Shown here: one piece after another, positions 27,084-36,714 of the stretch
Layout of the letters: every line of letters starts with the position of its first letter
Numbering within the stretch: position 1 is the first letter of the stretch
Notes under the pieces: model-generated
What the model was told of the DNA's origin: nothing
Seen by the model: the letters and a program-made list of their open reading frames with translations, nothing else
The model's database searches: none
From: Deltaproteobacteria bacterium
GTDB taxonomy: Bacteria; Bdellovibrionota; UBA2394
DNA: 64,000 nucleotides
Assembly (NCBI GenBank): GCA_017302715.1
Contig: JAFLCD010000001.1
Location: 248,001-312,000, forward strand
Direction of reading: 5' to 3'
Position numbers and translations under genes: made by a program

Positions 27084-29410
27084 TTTTCATCCGGTTCATC
27101 TGGAAAAATAAATGCCTGCTCTACGACTTCATCCATATGAAAAACAGGAATAAGTTCTAGTCCGTCTTTCACACTTTGTGGAACTTCGCTGAGATCTCTT
27201 TGATTTTCGATCGGATAGAGAATTTTCTTCAGTCCTGCTCGTTTAGCTGCCATTAATTTTTCTTTGAGCCCACCGATGGGGAGCACTCTTCCTCGCAAAG
27301 TAATTTCACCCGTCATTCCGATTTCTCTATCAACCGGAAGTTTTGCGGCGATCGAAAGTAGCGCGGTAGCAATCGTGATACCTGCTGATGGACCATCTTT
27401 AGGAATGGCGCCTTCAGGAACATGAATATGTAAATCATGATTGAAGAAAAAATCTTCTGGAACACCGTAGTCCGATGCTCGCACTTTTACATAACTAAGT
27501 GCGGCCTTGACTGACTCCTGCATGACTTTACCTAACTGGCCCGTGATCTGAATTTTTCCATTTCCAGGAACCGCAACAGATTCGATAGTTAAAACGTCAC
27601 CGCCAGCGGCCGTCCAGGCTAAACCAGTAACGAGGCCTATTTCGTTTGTAGCTTCTACAGAGCTCTGTCGAAAGCGAGGAATACCAAGCAATTCTTGAAC
27701 ACTTTTTTCATCGAGTTGAAGTTTTGCGATTTGATCTTCAGATTGAGTCGCAATCTTACGCACAAGTTTTCGACAGATCTTTGCGATTTCACGTTGCAAG
27801 CTTCGAACGCCAGCTTCTCGAGTGTAATTTCGAACAATAAAATTCAAGATAGATTCAGAAATTTCTAAATCAAAATCTTCTAGTCCATGACTTTTCTTTT
27901 CTTTAGGAACTAAAAAGTTTTTAGCGATCGAAATTTTTTCATCATCGTTATAACCACTTAGTGAAATGATTTCCATTCTGTCTTTAAGGGGTATCGAAAG
28001 CGTATCCAATGTATTTGCTGTTGTGATAAATAAAACTTTTGAAAGATCGTACTCAAGATCTAAGTAATGGTCTGTGAAATTTTTATTCTGTTCTGGATCT
28101 AAGACTTCTAACAATACCGATGACGGATCGCCGCGGTAGTCGAATCCAAGTTTATCAATCTCATCGAGCAAAATAATCGGATTGCTTGTACCAGCTTTGC
28201 GAATGGCCGAAATAATTTTTCCAGGAAGAGCACCAATATAAGTTCTGCGATGTCCACGAAGTTCTGCTTCGTCGCGGAGCCCTCCAAGCGAAATACGTTC
28301 AAGCTTTCGATTCAAACTTTTTGCAATCGATTGAGCGAGAGACGTCTTTCCAACTCCTGGAGGCCCGACGAAGCAAAGGACGGGGGATTTATGGGTTTTA
28401 ACTTTCGCACGTACTGCGAGAAATTCTAAAATTCTTTCTTTAATATCATGGAGCCCATGATGATCGTTTGCTAAAATAGTCTCTGCGTCTTTTAAGTTAT
28501 TCGAATCTTTTGAAACCTCATCCCAAGGTAAATCTAAAATAAGTTCGATATAATTTCTTAATACCGTTATTTCGGCAGAGTGACCGGCAGAGGCGCGAAA
28601 GCGCTTAATTTCTTTTTGAGCTCGCTCTTTTGCATAAGCAGGCATCTTCTTTTTCTCTAAACGTTTCTCAAATTCTTCAGCTTCTGCTCGAGGATCTTGA
28701 TCATTGCCAAGCTCTTTATGAATGGCTGAGAGTTGCTCTTGTAGATAATAATCTTTTTGATTTTTTTCGATCTGCTGACGCACTTTATTTTTGAGTTTTT
28801 TATCGAGTTTAAAAAGTTCGATCTCGCTCAAAATAAATGTCGAAATTTTTTCGAGAGCTTCTTTTAAATTTGAAGTTTCAAGTAGATCCTGGCGTTCGCT
28901 TAATTTTAAATTGAGTTGAGAGGCGAGAAGCGCGATTAACTTTTCAATGTCTTGAATAGACTCAAGATTATTTAAAAACTCATCGGAAGGCTTTCCGGTA
29001 GCTTTTAAATAACTTTCAAATGATCGAAGTACACTTCGGCGGGTAATTGATAACTCTTCCTGATCAGATGAAGCTGCGGGAATTTCTTCATACTCTGCTA
29101 AAAGGCTCGGACTAGTTGTAGGAAATGAAGAAATGCGAACGCGTTTCATTCCTTCAATTAAAATTTTAACATTGCCGTCGCTCAATTTTGCAAATTGTTT
29201 AATGGTGGCTACAGTTCCGACGGAATAAAGTTCATTTACTTTTGGATCTGTTACTTGAGGATCTTTTTGAGTGACGACAAGTATTTCACTGTCATGATTA
29301 AGCGCGTAATCAATTGCGGCTAGTGACTTCGATCTTCCTACGAAGAGTGGAATAATTAAATGAGGAAAAGTAACGATATCTCTTAAGGTAAGTACGGGTA
29401 AGAGTTTCAT
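27017..29410 (-). CDS. lon: ATP-dependent protease La (Lon)
   Basis: Lon degrades misfolded and regulatory proteins in the cytosol. The 797-residue protein has the N-terminal substrate domain, an AAA+ module with Walker [16 protein letters not shown] and Walker [11 protein letters not shown], and the peptidase domain with KDGPSAGIT (catalytic Ser675) and GGLKEK (Lys718). A roughly 25-residue basic tail after the usual end overlaps the convergent flagellin-like gene. It is the last gene of tig-clpP-clpX-lon; the 57-bp gap from clpX could hold a separate promoter. Confidence 0.97.
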   Translation of the reverse strand: MKLLPVLTLRDIVTFPHLIIPLFVGRSKSLAAIDYALNHDSEILVVTQKDPQVTDPKVNELYSVGTVATIKQFAKLSDGNVKILIEGMKRVRISSFPTTSPSLLAEYEEIPAASSDQEELSITRRSVLRSFESYLKATGKPSDEFLNNLESIQDIEKLIALLASQLNLKLSERQDLLETSNLKEALEKISTFILSEIELFKLDKKLKNKVRQQIEKNQKDYYLQEQLSAIHKELGNDQDPRAEAEEFEKRLEKKKMPAYAKERAQKEIKRFRASAGHSAEITVLRNYIELILDLPWDEVSKDSNNLKDAETILANDHHGLHDIKERILEFLAVRAKVKTHKSPVLCFVGPPGVGKTSLAQSIAKSLNRKLERISLGGLRDEAELRGHRRTYIGALPGKIISAIRKAGTSNPIILLDEIDKLGFDYRGDPSSVLLEVLDPEQNKNFTDHYLDLEYDLSKVLFITTANTLDTLSIPLKDRMEIISLSGYNDDEKISIAKNFLVPKEKKSHGLEDFDLEISESILNFIVRNYTREAGVRSLQREIAKICRKLVRKIATQSEDQIAKLQLDEKSVQELLGIPRFRQSSVEATNEIGLVTGLAWTAAGGDVLTIESVAVPGNGKIQITGQLGKVMQESVKAALSYVKVRASDYGVPEDFFFNHDLHIHVPEGAIPKDGPSAGITIATALLSIAAKLPVDREIGMTGEITLRGRVLPIGGLKEKLMAAKRAGLKKILYPIENQRDLSEVPQSVKDGLELIPVFHMDEVVEQAFIFPDEPDENYPRRFMSKARVRPLASAARSC

Positions 29411-29467
29411 GCTTCCAAGATAAGCATGAAACTCTGAATGTCAAAATGCCTTCAGATCCGCCTTTAG

Positions 29468-30724
29468 TTAGGCGGTTTCTGCGGCCTTTTCCATCAATAG
29501 AATGGGTTTTTCTTTCTTAGTGACAACGTCTTCATTGATGATGACTTCTTTCACGTCTGTTCGTGAGGGAATTTCATACATAATGTCGATCATTGCATCT
29601 TCGAGAATAGCTCTTAAGCCCCGAGCACCGCTCTTTCGTTCCAATGCTTTTTTTGCAACGGCACGTAAAGCGTCTTCAGTGAATTTAAGTTTAACGTTCT
29701 CGTATGAGAAAAGTTTTTGGTATTGGCGAACGATCGCGTTTTTTGGTTTTCGAAGAATATCGATCAATGCTTCTTCATCGAGCTCATGCAGAGTTGCGAT
29801 AACGGGCAAACGACCAATGAATTCTGGAATCAAACCAAATCGAAGCAAATCTTGTGGTTCGATCTTCTCGAGAGTTTCTCCCACTTTGCGATTTTTCTTC
29901 GATTCGATTTTTGCACCAAATCCCATCGTGTTCTTACCAAGACGACGAGTGATGATGTCTTCCAAACCTACGAAAGCTCCACCGCAAAGGAACAAAATAT
30001 TCGTAGTATCTACTTTTAAGAATTCTTGTTGAGGATGCTTTCTTCCGCCCTTAGGAGGAACATTCGCTAAAGTTCCTTCAATAATTTTTAACAAAGCCTG
30101 TTGAACACCTTCTCCGCTTACGTCGCGAGTGATGCTTGGGTTTTCGCCTTTGCGAGAAATTTTATCAATTTCGTCGATATAAACGATTCCGCGTTGAGTT
30201 TTTTCGATATCGTAATCGGCATTTTGAAGCAGATTGAGAATAATATTCTCAACATCTTCTCCAACATATCCAGCTTCAGTAAGTGTCGTGGCATCCACCA
30301 TGGTGAATGGAACTTTAAGCAATCTAGCCAAAGACTGTGCGAGCAAAGTCTTTCCTGAACCTGTTGGTCCAATAAGCATGATATTGGATTTTTGAAGTTC
30401 AACTTCATCCTTAGGATGAGCTTTGTTGTTAATACGTTTGTAGTGGTTATGAACGGCTACAGACAAAATTCTTTTTGCGCGCTCTTGGCCGATGACGTAT
30501 TCATCTAAAACTTTTTTGATTTCAGCGGGCTTTGGAACTTTTGCCGTTTCACCAGGCATATCATTGCTGTCGTATTCTTCAGCGATGATATCGTTGCAAA
30601 GTTCAATACATTCATCGCAAATATAGACGCTTGGTCCTGCGATTAATTTTTTTACTTCGCTTTGGTGTTTTCCACAGAATGAACAACAGAGATCAACTCC
30701 TCGTTCATCTTCTTTTCGGCTCAT
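29468..30724 (-). CDS. clpX: ClpXP protease ATP-binding subunit ClpX
   Basis: ClpX is the AAA+ unfoldase that feeds ClpP. The 418 residues start with the zinc-binding domain [19 protein letters not shown] and CDECIELC, then Walker [16 protein letters not shown], Walker [10 protein letters not shown], sensor motifs, and the C-terminal [15 protein letters not shown]. It lies 17 bp after clpP on the same strand. Confidence 0.97.
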   Translation of the reverse strand: MSRKEDERGVDLCCSFCGKHQSEVKKLIAGPSVYICDECIELCNDIIAEEYDSNDMPGETAKVPKPAEIKKVLDEYVIGQERAKRILSVAVHNHYKRINNKAHPKDEVELQKSNIMLIGPTGSGKTLLAQSLARLLKVPFTMVDATTLTEAGYVGEDVENIILNLLQNADYDIEKTQRGIVYIDEIDKISRKGENPSITRDVSGEGVQQALLKIIEGTLANVPPKGGRKHPQQEFLKVDTTNILFLCGGAFVGLEDIITRRLGKNTMGFGAKIESKKNRKVGETLEKIEPQDLLRFGLIPEFIGRLPVIATLHELDEEALIDILRKPKNAIVRQYQKLFSYENVKLKFTEDALRAVAKKALERKSGARGLRAILEDAMIDIMYEIPSRTDVKEVIINEDVVTKKEKPILLMEKAAETA

Positions 30725-30741
30725 AGCTGATTCCTTTCGTC

Positions 30742-31386
30742 TTATTTAGACGGGCTGTCTTTAGGACTATCTTTTTTTGTGACATTGGCTAGGAAGTTTT
30801 TATCGACGATCTTATCTACCAAGCCGTATTTCAACGCATCTTCAGCGCTCATATAATTATCACGATCCGTATGAGCCATTATATCACTCATTTTTTGACC
30901 CGAATGCTTAGATAAAATTCCATTAAGAATCTCACGTAAGCGTAGGATTTCCTTGGCTTGAATTTCGATGTCCGAAGCTTGTCCCTTTGCACCACCGAGA
31001 GGTTGGTGGATCATCACGCGAGCGTTTGGAAGGACATATCGTTTTCCTTTTGTGCCTGCTGTTAAAAGTACTGCCCCCATGGACGCGGCCATACCCATAC
31101 AAATTGTGGTCACATCGGGTCGAATGTATTGCATCGTATCGTAGATCGCGAGACCCGCGCTCACGACTCCTCCAGGCGAGTTAATGTACATATAGACATC
31201 ACCATCTGGATCTTCTGATTCTAAGAATAAAAGCTGAGCAATGATCAGGTTTGCAATCTGATCATCGATCGGAGTTCCTAAAATAATAATTCGATCTCGT
31301 AAAAGTCTCGAATAAATATCATAGGCTCTTTCGCCTCTAGCGGTTTGTTCAACAACAATTGGAACTAAATTATTATGGATAGTCAT
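30742..31386 (-). CDS. clpP: ATP-dependent Clp protease proteolytic subunit
   Basis: ClpP is the serine peptidase barrel that degrades ClpX-delivered substrates. The 214 residues include [17 protein letters not shown], the nucleophile in [13 protein letters not shown] (Ser) and the catalytic His in [20 protein letters not shown] (shown in two parts), and [20 protein letters not shown] near the end. It begins 3 bp after the tig stop. Confidence 0.97.
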   Translation of the reverse strand: MTIHNNLVPIVVEQTARGERAYDIYSRLLRDRIIILGTPIDDQIANLIIAQLLFLESEDPDGDVYMYINSPGGVVSAGLAIYDTMQYIRPDVTTICMGMAASMGAVLLTAGTKGKRYVLPNARVMIHQPLGGAKGQASDIEIQAKEILRLREILNGILSKHSGQKMSDIMAHTDRDNYMSAEDALKYGLVDKIVDKNFLANVTKKDSPKDSPSK

Positions 31387-31389
31387 GAG

Positions 31390-32703
31390 TTAGCCCTCAT
31401 TTTTAATGGTAGCCTGTGAGATCGCATAATCAAGGGATTTCTCATCGAGGATATCAATCTTTAATCTCTCCACTCGTGAAACATTCTCGTTCTCATCTTT
31501 TGATGCATAGTAGGCTTGAATTTGTGATAAAGTTAAGCCTGTTCGCTTCGCAGTCGTCTCCATTTTCGATTTTAATTCTTCAGGGCTAACTTCGAATTTT
31601 TGATCCTTCGCAATATTTTCTAAAATGTAAGCAAGTCGCACATCTCGTTCTGCTTTCTTCATACTTGCTTCAATAAGTTTTCGCTGATGATCTTCGGTTT
31701 CTTCGTGATGATGTCCCATTTGATGCATCATGCGATGGGTTTGCTCAGCAAGTCCGTGAGCGAAAGATTCAACTTGGCGTCGGCTTACTTCAAATGGAAA
31801 TTTTTCAACAAGTGCATCCCCGATTTGGTCTCGCAGCTGATCTTTTTGTGATTTTTGTTTTTGCTCGATCAATTTTTCGCGAATTTTTGCCTTGAGTTCA
31901 TCGAGAGATTTCACATCGGGATCGATAGCTTTTGCAAAATCATCATCCAACTTGGGAAGATTTTTTTCTTTAATGGATAACAATCCGATTTTAAATTCCA
32001 CCGTTTCGCCTTGAAGATCTTTAGCGTGATAGTCGGCAGGAAATTTAACGGGCGATGTTCTTTCTTCACCGGGTTTCAGGCCGACGATCGCTTTTTCGAA
32101 TTCTGGAATCAGCTGACCTTGGCCAAGCACTGCGGTGTGGCTCTCTGCCTGCATTTCAGGAGGTTGCTTTCCGTTATGAGTTCCTTGAAAACGGATCACC
32201 ACGCAATCCGTTGCAGTGGCGGTGCGAGATTCTTTTACATCCACATAAGAAGCATCGCTCTCTTGAATGGCGTGAAGTTGTTGATTGATTTCTTCCTCTG
32301 AAGCAGTCGCGGGTTTTGCTCCTTCAATATTTAATCCCTTTAATTTAATTGCAGGAACTTTTGGCCGAAGATCTACTTCGACTTCAAAATTAAAATCCTG
32401 ACCTTCTTTAGGAACATCGGTAGCCACTAAAACGGGCGCCATGACTACGTTAAGATTTTTTTCTTTAATCGCTTCTAAAACACCTTCGGAAATTAAACGT
32501 TCGCTTAAATCAGAAGCTGAATCTTCAGAGTACATTTTTTTCACGACATCTTTGGGCGCTTTTCCTGGTCGAAAGCCAGGAACCTTGGCTTGCTTGGCAA
32601 GTTTTTCGAAATAGCCATTGAGGCGCTCACTCACTTGAGCGGCTGGCATAGAGATTTTTAAGTGGGCTAAGACGTCTGATTTTTGTTCGATTTTAATATT
32701 CAT
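31390..32703 (-). CDS. tig: Trigger factor
   Basis: Trigger factor is the ribosome-bound chaperone that docks on L23. The 437-residue protein has the ribosome-binding signature VPGFRPGKAPKDVVKK at residues 40-56, an FKBP-like peptidyl-prolyl isomerase domain around 160-245 and a helical C-terminal arm domain with a His-rich stretch (MMHQMGHHHEETEDH). It is the first gene of tig-clpP-clpX-lon, an arrangement common in proteobacteria. Confidence 0.95.
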   Translation of the reverse strand: MNIKIEQKSDVLAHLKISMPAAQVSERLNGYFEKLAKQAKVPGFRPGKAPKDVVKKMYSEDSASDLSERLISEGVLEAIKEKNLNVVMAPVLVATDVPKEGQDFNFEVEVDLRPKVPAIKLKGLNIEGAKPATASEEEINQQLHAIQESDASYVDVKESRTATATDCVVIRFQGTHNGKQPPEMQAESHTAVLGQGQLIPEFEKAIVGLKPGEERTSPVKFPADYHAKDLQGETVEFKIGLLSIKEKNLPKLDDDFAKAIDPDVKSLDELKAKIREKLIEQKQKSQKDQLRDQIGDALVEKFPFEVSRRQVESFAHGLAEQTHRMMHQMGHHHEETEDHQRKLIEASMKKAERDVRLAYILENIAKDQKFEVSPEELKSKMETTAKRTGLTLSQIQAYYASKDENENVSRVERLKIDILDEKSLDYAISQATIKNEG

Positions 32704-32768
32704 ATATAAGGTTTCAGCTTATTCACCTGGTCTAGACAAGCATAGACGCCGGCTTTTTTAGGCGTAGG

Positions 32769-32798
32769 TTGACGCACCGCCGCGAAAGTAGATATTAC
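32769..32798 (+). promoter_or_regulatory. Probable promoter of tRNA-Lys
   Basis: TTGACG (32769-32774), 18 bp, then TATTAC (32793-32798) end 18 bp before the mature 5' end of tRNA-Lys. The position and both hexamers fit a housekeeping sigma promoter; it lies in the divergent gap between tig and the tRNA. Confidence 0.55.
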
Positions 32799-32816
32799 AG
32801 GGAAGCGAAAGTAAAT

Positions 32817-32889
32817 GGGTCGTTAGCTCAGCTGGTAGAGCAGGAGACTCTTAATCTCTTGGTCGGGGGTTCGACTCCCTCACGGCCTA
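32817..32889 (+). tRNA. tRNA-Lys (anticodon CTT)
   Basis: Acceptor GGGTCGT (32817-32823) pairs with ACGGCCT (32882-32888), including a G1-U72 and a U4-G69 wobble. The D arm is GCTCAGCTGGTAGAGC, the anticodon stem GGAGA/TCTCT holds CTCTTAA with anticodon CTT (32850-32852), and the T arm is GGGGG-TTCGACT-CCCTC. It reads AAG. CCA is not encoded. The last 10 bases overlap the stop end of the convergent MAPEG gene. Confidence 0.93.
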
Positions 32890-33260
32890 AAATTCAATAA
32901 AAGCGCAATGGCTTGTGCCGCTAGACATCCAAATGTCAGCACCATTCCAATCACGCGATAGCGGCTTCTTCCGACAAAGTGGGTAAGTGCGTAGGCGTGA
33001 GAAATTCGACCGATCGTAAATGCAATCCCAAGTGTGTTGATGAAAGCGGCGGATGCGTTTTGAAAATCCAAAACAAAAAGTAAAATCAAAAAGAGCGGAG
33101 CATATTCATTGTGATTGCCGAACACTCGCGTGGCGGCGATCAATTCTTGTTTGTCACCATGACCCAAACTGACTTTGTGTTTCCAACGAAGACGAACAAT
33201 TCGAATTCCAAAAATAATCGTGAGAAATGCGTGGATGGCTAAATAGAGATTCGATTGCAT
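32880..33260 (-). CDS. MAPEG family membrane protein
   Basis: The 126-residue protein has four hydrophobic segments and the MAPEG-type landmarks: a TM1 followed by RIVRLRWKHKVSLGHGD, then AATRVFGNHNEYAPLFLILL (the conserved RxxxNxxE/N-E-Y region) and IGRISHAYAL. Bacterial members are related to microsomal glutathione S-transferases, but most have no proven substrate. Its stop codon (TGA, 32880-32882) lies inside the tRNA-Lys gene on the other strand. Confidence 0.85.
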   Translation of the reverse strand: MQSNLYLAIHAFLTIIFGIRIVRLRWKHKVSLGHGDKQELIAATRVFGNHNEYAPLFLILLFVLDFQNASAAFINTLGIAFTIGRISHAYALTHFVGRSRYRVIGMVLTFGCLAAQAIALLLNFRP

Positions 33261-33325
33261 TTTATGATTCAGGCTCTCACATTCCGTTTTCGCTATGAAT
33301 AATTAAATGTTAAATTCTCAGCCAC

Positions 33326-34708
33326 ATGCTTAAAAAATTATCTGCCTTATTTCTTATTTTAAATTTCTCTGGTTGCTCTATGTCTGGATCGACCATCACA
33401 GAAATGAAAGATGCTTATCCAGTTGTTCAAACCCCGAGTGAATACCAATCGCCTTTGGAAGCGATCAAAATATTCTACGATTTTATTAAAGAGCAGAAGT
33501 TGATTGAAAAAGCGCAAAAGAATCAACTCAATCGTGAGGAGCACGATTTTCTCGCTGCAGCAGCGGTGCTTACACGAGATCGAGCTCAATATGAAAATGA
33601 GCTGAGAACTCGTCAAACACTCGCTATACAACCTGGGCGTTCTTATGCGTTTGATCTTGAATCATTTTGTGTGGACGCGGGTAAGCATAGTCCTCTTTCG
33701 GGAGACGAATTTGCCGTCAGTATTCTCACGGGGAAGGATATGGATTGGCTTCCTAAAATTTTGGAAAATTATAATAAATTTTCTATTCCACAAGAGCGAG
33801 TCCAAATTCTTATTTGGAAACTTTTGACCGGAGCTCGTTTTGACGAGCTGTCAGCTCAAGAGCGTGGAGATCTAATTAAGATGGATCCGAATGCTTCTGC
33901 TCACTTTGGTAATCGTGCTTTAGAAAAAATAGCAGAAAATGTTATGTCTGAAATTATTCCGACCGAGGTTTTGTCTTTACGAGATTCTTATGAAGAATTT
34001 CGTAATATTTTAATGCAGTCTCAAAAATCTTATGAGGAAATTGAAAATATTTTAGCGCCCCCATCTTCTCGCAAAGAAGTTGCTAAGATGGGGTGGTCTA
34101 AAATTCCCGAAGGGTTTTTTATTAGAATAAAATCTCTCTATGGTTTTTCTGCTGTAAGATTAGAAGTTTATATGCCTCCTACGGGGGCTTCTCTATTTCG
34201 CCCATCGCAAATTCTTGCACTTCCACCTGATGCGCAGAGACTTGCGATTAGCGCAAATGCTTTTGGATCATTCGATCAAAGTTATAAGAAAATTAGTAAT
34301 TGGCTTTTAGATCACTTGTCTCAAAAGTTGTCAGAAGAAGAACATAGTTTGCTCAGAAAGTATCCAATCGACGCGGCGATAGTTTTCAAAAACGCAATGG
34401 TTGCTAAGGTTAAAGAATTTGAAAACTTTCCTACAGGTGGGGAGGATGATGCCGCAGATGCTTTTCGTCATTTTATTTGGGCTGGTCTCAACGGTAAAGA
34501 TCTTGGGACAACTCGCGCTCGTGAATTTCTGATCGCTCATGAAGCAATTTCAGGTCAGTCAGCTTCGTCGAAAGCCATGGATTTATGGAATAACGAGAGG
34601 GGATTGGAAGCATCTGAGCGTTTAGGAAAGAATGCAAGTGCGTCTGATTTTGAAAAGGCTGCGTTTGCGGCTTTGAGAGATAAGAAATTGAAGATCTTAA
34701 AAAAATAA
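33326..34708 (+). CDS. Lipoprotein with a C-terminal DUF6973-like domain
   Basis: The 460-residue protein starts with a lipoprotein signal (lipobox FSGC, Cys17). The first about 350 residues are helical and unrecognised. The C-terminal 100 carry DAADAFRHFIWAGLNGKDLG, then AHEA and MDLWNNERG, the DAFRHxxW...AHE...MDxxNNxxG pattern that I associate with DUF6973. That domain occurs in secreted and toxin-like proteins of unknown activity; the conserved Arg, two His, Asp and Asn suggest an enzymatic or metal site. The ATG is at 33326. Confidence 0.65.
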   Translation: MLKKLSALFLILNFSGCSMSGSTITEMKDAYPVVQTPSEYQSPLEAIKIFYDFIKEQKLIEKAQKNQLNREEHDFLAAAAVLTRDRAQYENELRTRQTLAIQPGRSYAFDLESFCVDAGKHSPLSGDEFAVSILTGKDMDWLPKILENYNKFSIPQERVQILIWKLLTGARFDELSAQERGDLIKMDPNASAHFGNRALEKIAENVMSEIIPTEVLSLRDSYEEFRNILMQSQKSYEEIENILAPPSSRKEVAKMGWSKIPEGFFIRIKSLYGFSAVRLEVYMPPTGASLFRPSQILALPPDAQRLAISANAFGSFDQSYKKISNWLLDHLSQKLSEEEHSLLRKYPIDAAIVFKNAMVAKVKEFENFPTGGEDDAADAFRHFIWAGLNGKDLGTTRAREFLIAHEAISGQSASSKAMDLWNNERGLEASERLGKNASASDFEKAAFAALRDKKLKILKK

Positions 34709-34742
34709 AATTTTAAGTTACTTAGATGTTGTTGGCAATTCT

Positions 34743-35237
34743 ATGAGTACTGAGAAATTAATTAATCTGATTTTTATTTTTACCTATGGTGGTTTTATTA
34801 TTGGTGCTGCGATCGGTTGGATATTGAGAATATTTTATTTTCAATATTTAACTCGGCTGAATTTGTACTTAATATTATTTGCCATTTTTTTTGCTTTAAT
34901 GAGGGTGGTTTTTTTATTATCGGATCAATTCTATTGGTTAGCTTTTGTGGATTGTGGAATGTCAATTTGTGCAAGTCTTGTGCTGGTGGGAAATATACAG
35001 GGAAATTTAAGAGGATTACTTTTTATTTTTGCATACGTGATTCTGCCTTTACCAGCGCGTTTATTTCTAACGCCAAAAAGTGAAACTGACCTTTTCCTTA
35101 TGCATTTTGGATTTCATTACCTAATTTATCTTTTGCTTGTTTTGCCCGTATCTATTTATTGGATTTTAGATTGGATATTATCAAAAAGGAAAATTCTGAA
35201 ATCTAAGGGTCTGATGAAGGGCATTTCAACACAATAA
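34743..35237 (+). CDS. Small integral membrane protein, function unknown
   Basis: A 164-residue, strongly hydrophobic protein with four to five predicted transmembrane segments (about residues 8-30, 40-60, 66-84, 88-105, 122-145) and a basic C-terminus. I recognise no family. The codons are visibly more AT-rich than the ribosomal region, which may mark recent acquisition or simply the membrane composition. It follows the lipoprotein by 34 bp on the same strand. Confidence 0.6.
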   Translation: MSTEKLINLIFIFTYGGFIIGAAIGWILRIFYFQYLTRLNLYLILFAIFFALMRVVFLLSDQFYWLAFVDCGMSICASLVLVGNIQGNLRGLLFIFAYVILPLPARLFLTPKSETDLFLMHFGFHYLIYLLLVLPVSIYWILDWILSKRKILKSKGLMKGISTQ

Positions 35238-35265
35238 ATTGAAAGTCTTAAAGGAAAGCTTGCAA

Positions 35266-35691
35266 TCAATACCTTCTCGCGCCTTCTTTAAGCTCAACGA
35301 CGGTATGCCTATTGATTGTTGCGATAAGCGGGGGTTTTGTATTTTTCAGAATTCTAAAGATTTTTGGAAGCGTCCCAACGATGAGTTTTCCAATTTCTTC
35401 ACCGCGCAGTCCACCTGCCGTTACAATAAATGCACAGACTCGGTTCCGTCGAAGCGCATTTCTTTCGTTTTTTCGTCGCCGAATTTTGTCGTCTTGAGTT
35501 AGCAATATCCAGCCTCGCTGACCGATTACTGGAAGCCAATCCTCATCTGCAGTTCCTCTGGGAAAATGAGAATCGTAAGATTCAACATTGAGGCCTGCAT
35601 TTTTTAAAATTTCGTAGACCTTTTTCCCTCCAAGGCATTCGTCGAGATAGAAAATATAATTTTCAGGCGACAGTTTTTTGGACTTGTTCAC
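35266..35691 (-). CDS. PIN-like toxin, VapC45-type
   Basis: The 141-residue protein resembles PIN-like ribonucleases of the VapC45/DUF5615 type. Acidic residues fall at the expected places: YFLDE-type opening (FYLDECLGG), TADEDW in the middle and LLTQDDKIRRR, followed by the helix RNALRRNRVCAFIV. It overlaps the upstream antitoxin gene by 29 bp, and the pair matches the sizes of Mycobacterium tuberculosis VapB45/VapC45 as I remember them. It is probably an RNA-cleaving toxin; its target is unknown. Confidence 0.65.
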   Translation of the reverse strand: MNKSKKLSPENYIFYLDECLGGKKVYEILKNAGLNVESYDSHFPRGTADEDWLPVIGQRGWILLTQDDKIRRRKNERNALRRNRVCAFIVTAGGLRGEEIGKLIVGTLPKIFRILKNTKPPLIATINRHTVVELKEGARRY

Positions 35692-36364
35692 AGCGGATAG
35701 CTTCCTCGATCAGGGATTTTTCGACTCGAAAATCCTCGGCAAGCTCTTCGATGGGCTCACCCGCTAAGAATCTTTCGAAAACATTCACTGTGGGAACAGA
35801 AGTACCAATTAGTACAGGCCTTCCAAATGAAACTCTGGGATCGATCACGATCGATTTCGTATCTTCTTGACCCGCATGTCTTGAGAATGGGAACAGCTTG
35901 ATAGGAATGCCAGAAGTATCTCGTTCAATCCGTTTCAAGAATTGCTCTACAGTTGTTCGAATAACGGCTTGACCGCCTTGGGTCACGTTCAATAACAGTC
36001 CGCTTTTTTCTACAAAAATATCCAGGCCATCAGTGAGAAAATTTTGATTTAAAAGCGGCCTATTCGTATTTAATTTTTTTTCTACAAATTCCAAGCCCGT
36101 GCGAATCTTTGGAAGTGGGATTTCATGAACGCGACGAAAGGCTGCTAAGACGTGAATCTCGACTAAATTGTAAAATGATAAAAGCTTTGCTTCCCCGTCC
36201 GCGATTTTAATGACTGCACGCATACGACGAGCGTTTCCACTAGAAGCTTTGTAGTCTTGACCAAAGATCCAGGTTCGCAAGGTAGAAATCGGAACCCTTA
36301 GGTAATGCGCAGCTTCGGTTGGTGTATAGGCGCCTTCTTCTTTAAGATTTTGTGCTCTGGTCAT
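35663..36364 (-). CDS. Antitoxin, VapB45-type (HTH plus DUF433)
   Basis: The 233-residue protein has an N-terminal winged-helix or MerR-like region (YTPTEAAHYLRVPISTLRTW) and a C-terminal DUF433 domain (IDPRVSFGRPVLIGTSVPT, then FLAGEPIEELAEDFRV). This architecture is that of VapB45-like antitoxins, and the downstream overlapping PIN-like gene completes the pair. The ATG follows TAGGAG. A perfect TATAAT lies on the minus strand at 36427-36422, about 58 bp upstream, a plausible -10. Confidence 0.7.
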   Translation of the reverse strand: MTRAQNLKEEGAYTPTEAAHYLRVPISTLRTWIFGQDYKASSGNARRMRAVIKIADGEAKLLSFYNLVEIHVLAAFRRVHEIPLPKIRTGLEFVEKKLNTNRPLLNQNFLTDGLDIFVEKSGLLLNVTQGGQAVIRTTVEQFLKRIERDTSGIPIKLFPFSRHAGQEDTKSIVIDPRVSFGRPVLIGTSVPTVNVFERFLAGEPIEELAEDFRVEKSLIEEAIRCEQVQKTVA

Positions 36365-36493
36365 CGCATCTCCTAGGCAAAAATCTAATGTATCAAACTC
36401 GAATTTATTACGACTACATAAATTATAAAATCTAGTCCGACCATCAAAACGCGAAGTCTTGAAATTTATTTAATCCAGAGGCAAAAAATTACG

Positions 36494-36529
36494 TGCGGGA
36501 TGAGGGACTCTGAACGCGAAAGCGTTCAG
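36494..36529 (-). repeat. Partial copy of the tRNA-Leu 3' end with a GAAA/TTTC-looped hairpin
   Basis: TGCGGGATGAGGGACT (36494-36509) is identical to the 3' end of the minus-strand tRNA-Leu at 36582-36597. With one inserted base the match extends through TGAAC of the T loop. The adjoining CTGAACGC-GAAA-GCGTTCAG (36510-36529) forms a perfect 8-bp hairpin. The copy ends 88 bp beyond the tRNA's 3' end, so it parallels the tRNA-Thr fragment at 25422-25484. Confidence 0.7.
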
Positions 36530-36581
36530 CACACTGCTTTGCAAAACTAAGGACGTAAAGGTGTCGTGGTGAAAGTGAAAC

Positions 36582-36663
36582 TGCGGGATGAGGGACTTGA
36601 ACCCCCATGGATTGCTCCGCCAGGTTCTAAGCCTGGTGCGTCTGCCAATTTCGCCAATCCCGC
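36582..36663 (-). tRNA. tRNA-Leu (anticodon TAG)
   Basis: Read on the minus strand, acceptor GCGGGAT pairs with ATCCCGC (36589-36583), discriminator A at 36582. The anticodon stem CCAGG/CCTGG encloses CTTAGAA with anticodon TAG (36629-36627). A long variable arm (GGA-GCAA-TCC) marks a class II tRNA, and the T arm is GGGGG-TTCAAGT-CCCTC. It reads CUA and CUG-type codons. CCA is not encoded. Confidence 0.94.
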
Positions 36664-36714
36664 ATGGGCATTTATATATAGAACTAACCTTTCTCATTCT
36701 GCTAGGATTCAGTC

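Noticed and set aside
36470-36697. 75-codon minus-strand ORF covering tRNA-Leu
   Set aside because: It reads through the tRNA gene and its repeated 3' end. The peptide reflects tRNA sequence and has no domain.
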